A stretch of DNA of 20,293 nt from a virus, in the IMG/VR virus record IMGVR_UViG_3300013101_001348, positions 1 through 20,293 of that record; one strand, written 5' to 3'. Within the stretch, counting starts at the first letter, position 1. Each line of letters starts with the position of its first letter. The position numbers and the translations under genes were made by a program. This document shows positions 8,985-16,453 of this stretch, in pieces. Under the pieces are notes generated by a model, which saw only the letters and a list, made by a program, of their open reading frames with translations, had not been told where the DNA came from and made no database searches.

Positions 8985-11900
8985 ATGGCAGCAATAGCCG
9001 GCTCAATAGGAGCTAGTATAGGGGCAACAGCTGCTGGTACATTTGGTTGGACAGCGGCTACTTGGTCTCAAATAGGTTGGGTGGCAGGTGTATTAATAAG
9101 TAATTATTTACTAGCACCAGACGGACCAGAAGTAATTAATACTGGACCTAGATTAAATGACTTAAAAGTTACTACATCTACATATGGTATGGATATACCA
9201 AAAGTATTTGGATCATATAGAATAGCAGGTAATATAATATGGGCATTACCACTACAAGAAACAAGGCATGAAGAAACAGAAGAAGAAGGTAAAGGTGGTG
9301 GTGGGGGTTCCACAACCACTATATGGTATACATATGCAGCTTCTTTTGCTATAGCTTTATGTGAAGGACCTATATCTGGTATAAGAAAAATATGGTTAGG
9401 TAGTAAATTAGTATATGATCTATCAAACGATGGATCATATAATGATTTTTATCAAAGTGGTAAATTAAATGATCATGTAACTATTTATAATGGTAGTAGT
9501 TCTCAGGCTATTAATACTACTATACAATCGGACAAAGCTGATACACCTGCTTATAGGCACACAGCTTATATAGTGTTTAATGACCTACAATTAAAAGATT
9601 ATGGAAATATTATACCTAATGTAACTTGTGAAGTTGTTAAAAGTGGTAGTACTAGTTCTAGCATGTTGGTTAATTCTAATTATTTACCTAATTTTGTAGT
9701 AGATTGGAATATTATAACAAATTATGTAAATAATTATATGTATACTTTTGTTGGTTTATGGGATAATGGTTATTCTACACATAATTTTGATGTATATAAA
9801 TCAATAGACTCTGCAGAAAATGCAACATTATATAAAAATATAATTGTAAATACAGATAATAATAATAATTTAATGTGGGATAATAATCTAGAAACTTCTA
9901 CTGATACAATTAAAAATGTGACTAGTGTATTTTCTAAAGAACCAGCGTATATACTATACTGGTCAGATGATGATTATTATAGATTTTACGTGTACAATGA
10001 AGATGGTTTAATGTCTCCTAGTTATTCTTCAAGCTATCCAGACCCTTATTATGATGATGAAATGTACCCGGGAGGTCCCGGGTACATTTTAGATAAAAGT
10101 ATAGGATACAATGAAAGTCACACAAGGGCTTTTGTAAAAAGCTATTCTGATATATTTTTAACTAGAAATCATACAGATTGTTATATAATGAGAATATCAG
10201 GTAGTCAATTTTATGATGTAATTGATCCAACATTATTAACAGATGTATATGAAACTTTTGTTGGTGATAATGAGATTTATACCTTAAACAGATCTGCTAA
10301 TTTGCGATTAATACAGATAAAAATATATGACTTTAATGGCAACCTATTAAATACTTTGGATATAGAAACTGATGGTGACATTTGGAGAGATTTATCATCT
10401 GCTGATTTCTTTTCAAGATTATTTAGTTCAGAAGATGGGCAACTTTATGTTATAGGTGCTACTGATATGGATTTGCATTTAATAAATACTAATACAGGCT
10501 CTTATACTTTCTTTAAAAATACACTCCCAAATGGAGATATAATTGAAGAAGCTTATAAATATGGTGGTTACACAATTAAAAGTGGAATATTTAATCAATA
10601 TTTTCCAAGTCTTAATACAGCAGTAGAAAAGCATCAAATAATAACTTATAATGCTTTAGCATCTAATAGTATATTATTAAACACAATAGTAGAAGAATTA
10701 GAATTAGAATCAGGACTTACTGATAGTGATATAAATAATACAGAAGGTGCAGAGACAAATGTAACTGGATATGTTGTAACAAAAAATATGACTGCCAGAG
10801 CTGCTATAGAACCTTTACTATCAGCATATGAATATGATCTAATAGAGCTTGGTTTTAAAGTAGTTTTAAGAAAAAGAAACAAAGATGCTGTAGAAGATAT
10901 ACCTGCAGAGTATTTGGGTGCAAATATAGATTATAATATAGAATATAATGTTACCCAAGAAATAGATTTAATAAAAAGTCTTACTATAAAATATGCTAAT
11001 CCTGATTCTGATTATCAAATAGGTGTACAACAAGCTAGAAGAATAGATACTAAAGCCACTAATGAAATAATAACTGAATTACCTTTAGCTTTTACAGATG
11101 ATGAAGCCAAGCAGTTAGTTGAAAAAACTTTATATAGAAATTGGTTAGAAAGACAAAGATTAAAATTTAATTTACCAATAATTTATAGGGATTTAATAGT
11201 AAGCGATGTTATTAATATAGAATTTGATAATTTTATTAAAAATGTTAGATTAACTAAATTAACAATAACATCTGATAATGTTATTGAATGTGAAGCTTTA
11301 GCTAACAGCTATGATATATTTATATCAGACTCAACAGGTACTAATACAGGTGGTAATGGTGGAACTATATCTGAAGATATAGGGGATACTTTATTTAAGG
11401 TATTAAATATACCAACACTATATAATGAATATATAAGTACGGAAGGAATGTATATTGCAGTTTCTGGTGTACTTGGTGGCTGGTCAGGCTGTACTTTACT
11501 ATCTAAATCTACAAATGCTGATGATTTAACATTAGATGCAACTGTACTTGGTGGTACGGGTATTGGTTTAGCTAATAATGTATTAAGTGACCATACTACA
11601 AATACCTGGGATATAACTAATTCAGTTACTGTATCTAGTACTGTAGAATTATTTGAACGAGATGATTTAATAACTAATGGATCTAATTATATACTATTAG
11701 GTAATGAGATATTACAATATGCTACTGTTGTAGATACTGGCAATAATATATATACATTAAGTAAATTACTGCGGGGTAGACGAGGTACAGAATGGGCTAC
11801 AGGTACACACAGTACTGGAGAAGTTTTTGTATTTTTAGATCAAAATGCTTTTGCATTTAATACTAGTTCAATAGGTAGTAATAAGTATTATACAGCTATA

Positions 11901-13001
11901 TCATTAAATACTACAGTTGTTGAACCAATAATTCAAAAGTATAATACAGGTACTAACTTAAAACCTTTTAGTCCAGCATATGTAAGATATATTAGACAAA
12001 ATATTGAAGATATTTATGTTACTTGGATGAGAAGAAGTAGGTATATAAGAGGTAGATTTCAAACTTTACCTTTATCAGAAACTATAGAAGATTATAATAT
12101 AGATATATATTATTTAGGTGAATTTCTAATTAACTATACAACTAATGATCCAAACTTTACATACACAGGAACCCAACAAGAATTAGATGGGGTTGTAACA
12201 GCAGGTGATAGGTTAGAACTATATATTAGTCAAATATCAGAAATATATGGTAATGGTGAAACAACATACTTAGATGTTGCAGATATTGATATAACTAAAG
12301 AAAATATGATAACATACTTTAAGTTAAATGAGTATAATTTAAGTGATAATTTAATAATGGCGGAAGAAATCAGTAACTTAGATGGAGAATTCTTAACAAC
12401 TAGTGCACCTTTTGTATCTTCTGCACCATTAGTAAATATTGGAGGATTTAGCCCTCAATTTAGTCATAATGGTTCCAAAAGGGTAGATTGCAATAATTCA
12501 AATATATATTCTATAGCAACAACAGGTGAATTAGGCATATCATTATTTTTTAATGTAGCTTCAAAGTATTCAACTAGATTTCTAATATCAAAAGCTGCAA
12601 CTAATAAAAATGAATGGAAGATATTTTTTAATGATGGAGTTACTAACCATCTAAATATAGGATTATATACAGTTAGTGGTACTGAAATTAAAAGAATAAA
12701 ATTAGATAGTACAGGTTTTGTATTAGGTAGTACTATATACCATTTAGTAGTAAATTTTACTGGATCTACGTATAGTGATGATATACTTGTATATGTAAAT
12801 GGAATTAAACAAACTTATACTACAATTACATCTAGTAATACATACACAAATAACGGCAGTACTGCTACTATGCAGATAGGTGGTGGTGGTGTTAATGCAG
12901 CTAGTGGATCTCAATTTGATGGACAAATTGATGATGTAAGAATATATAATAAAGTAATACCAAAAACACAACGTGATGCTTTATACGCAATGAAAGCTTA
13001 A
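8985..13001 (+). CDS. Megatron-like tail-tip/host-specificity protein, copy 3, with LamG-like C-terminus
   Basis: This 1338-residue protein is the third tandem paralog. It has a hydrophobic Ala/Gly-rich N-terminus (1-45), TGPRLNDLKVTTSTYG (53-68), a glycine run after EEEGK (about 101-108), the FAIALCEGPISGIRKIW block, IIPNVTCEV (209-217), a long aromatic and Asn-rich insert (about 218-560), the central conserved block (about 565-775), LLRGRRGTEWATGTH (928-942) and the fibronectin-like part from LKPFSPAYVRYIR (992-1004). A LamG-like domain follows (about 1107-1330: FKLNEYNLSD; HLVVNFTGSTYSDDILVYVNGI; IDDVRIYNK) and is homologous to that of copy 2. The start directly abuts the previous TAA and has a strong AAGGAG at 8970-8975. 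Copies 2 and 3 share more N-terminal residues with each other (KVTTSTYG, GNIIWA, ALCEGPI) than with copy 1. Confidence 0.86.
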   Translation: MAAIAGSIGASIGATAAGTFGWTAATWSQIGWVAGVLISNYLLAPDGPEVINTGPRLNDLKVTTSTYGMDIPKVFGSYRIAGNIIWALPLQETRHEETEEEGKGGGGGSTTTIWYTYAASFAIALCEGPISGIRKIWLGSKLVYDLSNDGSYNDFYQSGKLNDHVTIYNGSSSQAINTTIQSDKADTPAYRHTAYIVFNDLQLKDYGNIIPNVTCEVVKSGSTSSSMLVNSNYLPNFVVDWNIITNYVNNYMYTFVGLWDNGYSTHNFDVYKSIDSAENATLYKNIIVNTDNNNNLMWDNNLETSTDTIKNVTSVFSKEPAYILYWSDDDYYRFYVYNEDGLMSPSYSSSYPDPYYDDEMYPGGPGYILDKSIGYNESHTRAFVKSYSDIFLTRNHTDCYIMRISGSQFYDVIDPTLLTDVYETFVGDNEIYTLNRSANLRLIQIKIYDFNGNLLNTLDIETDGDIWRDLSSADFFSRLFSSEDGQLYVIGATDMDLHLINTNTGSYTFFKNTLPNGDIIEEAYKYGGYTIKSGIFNQYFPSLNTAVEKHQIITYNALASNSILLNTIVEELELESGLTDSDINNTEGAETNVTGYVVTKNMTARAAIEPLLSAYEYDLIELGFKVVLRKRNKDAVEDIPAEYLGANIDYNIEYNVTQEIDLIKSLTIKYANPDSDYQIGVQQARRIDTKATNEIITELPLAFTDDEAKQLVEKTLYRNWLERQRLKFNLPIIYRDLIVSDVINIEFDNFIKNVRLTKLTITSDNVIECEALANSYDIFISDSTGTNTGGNGGTISEDIGDTLFKVLNIPTLYNEYISTEGMYIAVSGVLGGWSGCTLLSKSTNADDLTLDATVLGGTGIGLANNVLSDHTTNTWDITNSVTVSSTVELFERDDLITNGSNYILLGNEILQYATVVDTGNNIYTLSKLLRGRRGTEWATGTHSTGEVFVFLDQNAFAFNTSSIGSNKYYTAISLNTTVVEPIIQKYNTGTNLKPFSPAYVRYIRQNIEDIYVTWMRRSRYIRGRFQTLPLSETIEDYNIDIYYLGEFLINYTTNDPNFTYTGTQQELDGVVTAGDRLELYISQISEIYGNGETTYLDVADIDITKENMITYFKLNEYNLSDNLIMAEEISNLDGEFLTTSAPFVSSAPLVNIGGFSPQFSHNGSKRVDCNNSNIYSIATTGELGISLFFNVASKYSTRFLISKAATNKNEWKIFFNDGVTNHLNIGLYTVSGTEIKRIKLDSTGFVLGSTIYHLVVNFTGSTYSDDILVYVNGIKQTYTTITSSNTYTNNGSTATMQIGGGGVNAASGSQFDGQIDDVRIYNKVIPKTQRDALYAMKA
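10060..10089. repeat. Perfect 14-bp inverted repeat inside megatron 3
   Basis: The left arm AAATGTACCCGGGA (10060-10073) and right arm TCCCGGGTACATTT (10076-10089) are exact reverse complements with only GG between them. The CCCGGG cores are striking in this A+T-rich gene. In RNA the two innermost pairs would probably open to give a small loop. The reading frame passes through and encodes MYPGGPGY (residues 360-367), so the peptide itself is almost mirror-symmetric. Only a short T-run follows, so it is a weak terminator candidate. Its role is unknown. Confidence 0.9.
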
Positions 13002-13011
13002 GGAAATAAAA

Positions 13012-13416
13012 ATGACAGTAACAACAAATTTAGAAATGCCATATTTAGAACAAAATGTGGCACAACCAGAAGTACCAGAAAATGAAGTAAAAGATATTGT
13101 AGATGCTGCTATTTGTGGTATTTATACTATTCCTATGTTAGATGGTAATTTTACATTAGATGATTTATCACTAACAGATACAGCATCTTATCCAAGAAAG
13201 TGGCAATATGGTATACTAGTTATTAGTAATCCACACACCGCAGAGACTACTTTAACTTTAGAAGATGATAAAAAAATGATTTATATTATAGATAATACTA
13301 CAGGATGGAATATTATATTTAAAACTGCATCTGAGCCTACAGGTGTAGATATACCTGATGGGGTTGTATATCAGGTCTATTCTGATGGTTCCAATATAAA
13401 AAGAGTAGAAGTATAA
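13012..13416 (+). CDS. Small tail/fibre-associated protein, paralog 1 of 3
   Basis: This 134-residue protein has no certain function. Its N-terminal motif (LEMPYLEQNVAQPEVPENE, then VKDIVDAA) resembles the opening of small phage adhesion-associated proteins such as the DUF2793 type (LPYL-x-Q-x-Q-K-E-x-x-x-N-E-A), but that link is only suggestive. The rest is a beta-rich domain of a kind common at the start of phage tail-fibre proteins, with YIIDNTTGWNIIFKT (91-105) and a closing YSDGSNIKRVEV (123-134). The next two genes carry the same layout. AAGGAA at 13000-13005 is the ribosome-binding site, and the gene follows the megatron 3 stop by 10 bases. A structural role at the tail tip is likely from position. 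Confidence 0.72.
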   Translation: MTVTTNLEMPYLEQNVAQPEVPENEVKDIVDAAICGIYTIPMLDGNFTLDDLSLTDTASYPRKWQYGILVISNPHTAETTLTLEDDKKMIYIIDNTTGWNIIFKTASEPTGVDIPDGVVYQVYSDGSNIKRVEV

Positions 13417-13784
13417 TGGCCACTGAATTTTTAAAAATAGGCTATCTACCCCAAAACGATAGTAAACCATATGAGTATCAAGATGCTGCTAAAGATATAT
13501 ATGATCAAGCAATAGTTGGCTTATTAAATGTTGATATGACTATTGATTTTAATTATACATTAGATAATGATTTATGGAAAAATAAAATATTAATAATAGA
13601 TACAGTACATACAATAGATGTTTCATTATTTGTACCAGATAATGAAGTAATGGTGTATATTATAATAAATAATACTGCTGTAAATATAACTTTTTCAACT
13701 GTTTCTGGGACTGGTATACTAGTACTAGCAGGCACAAAAGGGGAAGCTTATTCTAATGGAACTGATATTAAGGAGATAGTATGA
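13416..13784 (+). CDS. Small tail/fibre-associated protein, paralog 2 of 3
   Basis: This 122-residue protein is a diverged paralog of the genes on either side. FLKIGYLPQNDSKPYEYQD then AAKDIYDQAI (5-33) corresponds to the neighbours' N-terminal motif. The beta part contains VYIIINNTAVNITFSTVSGTG (80-100) and ends in YSNGTDIKEIV (112-122). ITFSTVSGTGI here and ITFSTVAGSGF in the next protein are nearly the same. The ATG overlaps the previous TAA as TAATG. No enzyme motif, signal peptide or membrane segment is visible. The function is not recognised beyond a probable virion part. Confidence 0.7.
   Translation: MATEFLKIGYLPQNDSKPYEYQDAAKDIYDQAIVGLLNVDMTIDFNYTLDNDLWKNKILIIDTVHTIDVSLFVPDNEVMVYIIINNTAVNITFSTVSGTGILVLAGTKGEAYSNGTDIKEIV
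13770..13775 (+). promoter_or_regulatory. Ribosome-binding site for the long fibre-like protein
   Basis: AAGGAG lies five bases before the ATG at 13781, within the last codons of the preceding gene. It supports this start, which overlaps the preceding TGA as ATGA. Confidence 0.7.
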
Positions 13785-15625
13785 CAGTTTATTCAGATAA
13801 TTTAAGGATACCTCATTTAGATTCTGACGTATTTCAACCATACATACCAGAAAACACAGCTAAGGATATTATAGATAGTTTTTTAACTAAAACATATACC
13901 ATCACAACTACTGATCCTACAGCAGATATAACTATTGAACATAGTGACAGCCCATTAGCTGCAGATGATTGGCAGTCTTTTATTTTTGATGTAGTTGAAG
14001 GTATACAATTAACAGCTCCAATCAATGTATTTTTACCTGATTATCCAAGACCTTATATATTTCAAAATAATTGTTCACAATCTATTACTTTCTCAACTGT
14101 TGCTGGTTCTGGTTTTTCAATACCAACCAATGAAAATGCCTATGGATATTGTGATGGTACTGATATAGTTAGATTAAATTTTGCTGCGGATGGTGCGGGT
14201 GCATCATTTGAAAGCTTAAATGATACTCCAGGTTCTGGAGAAATGTTAGCTAATCCATTAAAAAATGTAACAGTTAACTCATCTGGAGATTCTTTGGAAT
14301 ATACAGATGCACCAGTTATTTGGACTGGAATTTGGGCAGATGGAATAACATATAAGTTAAATGATATGGTAAGGGATGGTGGATATCTTGGTATAGTTGT
14401 TGAACCTTTAGGTACAGAGGAGAGATTAGCACCACAAGAAGTAGGTGGTTTACAAGATGGATTTCCTGTTGTAGCAGATTTTACAATAAATAGTAGTGAT
14501 ACAGTTATTACTATGAAACATACATATACTTTTTTACAGGGTGGTTTTGTAAGAGAAATAAATATAATTTTACCAGTTGTTACTGTAGATACTATAATAC
14601 GTGTAACTATTACAAATTTAGCTTCAGGAGAAACTACTGTAGCTGCACCTATTATTACTCCCGAAGTTTGGTATTCTTTAGCTATTGGAAGTATAGCTAT
14701 GTCTATTGGGGCTCAGTATGAGGTTAAAGTTGAATTATATACTTCAGACAGTTCAACAACCTTTAATAATGTTTGGGAATCAGATGTGGGAGTAGGAGAT
14801 CCAACAGATGGAGTATTTAGTATAGACGATGTTAGTACGCCAAGTAGTATAAAAATAGATAATGTAGCAACTAATAGTATTAATTATAGAAGTAATTTAG
14901 ATGATTATGATACTGATAGTATACTTCATATAGTAGAAGAAGGAGATTCTTCAAGAAGTGTTACTGTAAAAATAGATGCAATGGATGATACAGATCCTGA
15001 TTATATTCAATATGATGTTACTGTTTTAGATAATGGCCCTAAAAATTTACGAAATGGTAAAACATCAACCCTAACTTTTCAACAACCAACATCAACATCA
15101 GACTATGCAAAAATAGATAATTATTATGCAGCCAATGAGCCTGACTTTGCTGATATTACTACAGAGCTATTATTAGATGGGGTTGCACAAGCCCCTACTA
15201 CAACAGCATATGGCATTGATATAGTATTTCAACAAGCTTCAATTAGTGATGATTATATATATCTAGCAGTATCTGATTCTTCAGCTTCTTCTTCTAATTT
15301 ATTATCTGGTAAGACATTTCAAAATTATGGTGAAGTTTTAAATGAGCTAGGTGATGTATCAGGAAATCCAGTAGATATTGATATTAAATATGGTAATGTA
15401 GTATCGGCTACTATTATAGGAGATACTACTTTTACTTTTACTACAGATCATGATAATACATCATTTACTTTATTAATAACTGATGGTGATGTATATACTA
15501 TGACCTGGCCAACAATTTCTTGGGATAATAATATAGAACCTACTTGGACTAGTACTAGCTTAGCAACAATTACAAAAATAGGATCTATTTGGATAGGTGG
15601 GGCATTAACCGGTATAGTGACATGA
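13781..15625 (+). CDS. Modular tail fibre/adhesion protein (paralog 3 N-domain plus extension)
   Basis: The 614 residues begin with the same domain as the two preceding proteins: LRIPHLDSDVFQPYIPEN then TAKDIID, YIFQNNCSQSITFSTVAGSG and YCDGTDIVRLN (about 8-133). A linker with the phage-fibre motif F-x-x-L-N-D-T-P (143-150) and VNSSGDSLEYTD (165-176) follows. Next is a stretch like small carbohydrate-binding modules (WTGIWADGITYKLNDMVRDG, 181-200), then about 330 residues of beta-rich sequence without a recognised fold. The C-terminal domain (about 535-612: TTFTFTTDHDNTSFTLLITD; TMTWPTISWDNNIEPTW) is of a type common at phage fibre ends. Adhesion to host glycans or to another fibre part is inferred. 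The gene is coupled to its neighbours by ATGA overlaps at both ends. Confidence 0.78.
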   Translation: MTVYSDNLRIPHLDSDVFQPYIPENTAKDIIDSFLTKTYTITTTDPTADITIEHSDSPLAADDWQSFIFDVVEGIQLTAPINVFLPDYPRPYIFQNNCSQSITFSTVAGSGFSIPTNENAYGYCDGTDIVRLNFAADGAGASFESLNDTPGSGEMLANPLKNVTVNSSGDSLEYTDAPVIWTGIWADGITYKLNDMVRDGGYLGIVVEPLGTEERLAPQEVGGLQDGFPVVADFTINSSDTVITMKHTYTFLQGGFVREINIILPVVTVDTIIRVTITNLASGETTVAAPIITPEVWYSLAIGSIAMSIGAQYEVKVELYTSDSSTTFNNVWESDVGVGDPTDGVFSIDDVSTPSSIKIDNVATNSINYRSNLDDYDTDSILHIVEEGDSSRSVTVKIDAMDDTDPDYIQYDVTVLDNGPKNLRNGKTSTLTFQQPTSTSDYAKIDNYYAANEPDFADITTELLLDGVAQAPTTTAYGIDIVFQQASISDDYIYLAVSDSSASSSNLLSGKTFQNYGEVLNELGDVSGNPVDIDIKYGNVVSATIIGDTTFTFTTDHDNTSFTLLITDGDVYTMTWPTISWDNNIEPTWTSTSLATITKIGSIWIGGALTGIVT

Positions 15626-16407
15626 TTGGTATAAGTAGAAATTTGCAGATGATAGGAGAATATGTATCTGCCCCCTTAATTGGTTATTATAATTATGTTA
15701 TGTCTTTAAGTCCTGATGTATATTGGAGATTAGGTGATTCTATTGGATCAACGGTAGTAGTAGATGAAGTTAGTGCTGATAATGGTAGTTATGTTAATAC
15801 CCCATCTTTAGAACAAAGTAGCTTAATACCAAGTGATTTGGTTAATAAATCTGTATACACAGATGGTATTAGCCAATATATTAATTTAAATAATTATCTG
15901 CCAACTTTAAAACTAGGAAATAATAAAACTATAGCATTTACTTTTTCTACACCAGATTCATTAGTTACTAAAAGCTATATAACCTTTGCGTGTGCACATA
16001 CAGTTGATTCTTCATCATATGATATAATACAAATAGGTTTTTCAAATGGTAGCCCCTTTGCATCTGTTGTTGTTAAAGACGATAGTAATAATACACAAGT
16101 ATATTTGCAATATGGTGGAAATATAGTTCTTATACCAAATACATCATATAACTTAGTACTTATTCAAGATGATGTTTTAGGTGGTAAATTATACTTAAAT
16201 GGTATATACCAAATACCAGTTATAAATGATAGTACGGGTGATGGTACATGGTTTGGAACAAACCAAAGTAGAATCTCATTTCTTATTAATAAGTTAGAAA
16301 GATCAAATATAAATTATTATGAATCTACTATAGATGAATTAATTCTTTTTGATACTAAACTAACAACATATGAAATCAATCAATTAAAATTAGAATATTT
16401 AGGGTAA
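15622..16407 (+). CDS. Stand-alone LamG/concanavalin-like protein
   Basis: This 261-residue protein has a single LamG-like lectin fold from about residue 28 to the end: LSPDVYWRLGDSIGSTVVVDE (29-49), GSYVNTPSLEQSSLI, a KLYLNGIYQIPV strand pair, and IDELILFDTKLTTYEINQL near the end. Phages commonly use such domains for cell-surface binding. An in-frame TTG exists at 15589, but the ATG at 15622 overlaps the preceding TGA (15623-15625) as ATGA, the coupling used throughout this window, so ATG was chosen. Its LamG differs from those on megatrons 2 and 3 in the YWRLGD-type opening and may have a separate origin. It is the last gene before the terminator. Confidence 0.78.
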   Translation: MIGISRNLQMIGEYVSAPLIGYYNYVMSLSPDVYWRLGDSIGSTVVVDEVSADNGSYVNTPSLEQSSLIPSDLVNKSVYTDGISQYINLNNYLPTLKLGNNKTIAFTFSTPDSLVTKSYITFACAHTVDSSSYDIIQIGFSNGSPFASVVVKDDSNNTQVYLQYGGNIVLIPNTSYNLVLIQDDVLGGKLYLNGIYQIPVINDSTGDGTWFGTNQSRISFLINKLERSNINYYESTIDELILFDTKLTTYEINQLKLEYLG

Positions 16408-16448
16408 AAAAAATCCAGCTGGACTTAGCAATCCAGCTGGATTTTTTT
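16407..16448. terminator. Bidirectional intrinsic terminator between convergent operons
   Basis: The 17-base arms A7-TCCAGCTGGA (16407-16423) and TCCAGCTGGA-T7 (16432-16448) are exact reverse complements around an 8-base loop. The run of T follows the stem when read in either direction, so it can end both the rightward tail operon and the leftward metabolism operon, whose stops lie directly beside it. Each TCCAGCTGGA arm is itself a palindrome. Confidence 0.93.
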
Positions 16449-16453
16449 CAACT

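Noticed and set aside
9104-9319. Minus-strand open frame rich in proline and serine within megatron 3, with similar ones at 6347-6541, 6937-7143, 10646-10882, 12744-12971, 13258-13470, 13553-13735 and 13834-14025
   Set aside because: All lie antisense to clear plus-strand genes and have composition expected from reading A+T-rich or Gly-rich coding DNA backwards.
1978-13001. Possibility that the three megatrons are an assembly artefact
   Set aside because: The copies differ throughout at both DNA and protein level, and the longest exact match noticed is 33 bases, so collapsed or repeated assembly cannot explain them.
15589-15621. TTG start extending the LamG protein by eleven residues
   Set aside because: The ATGA junction at 15622 follows the pattern of nearly every other gene pair here, and the extra residues are only the overlap with the preceding gene in another frame.
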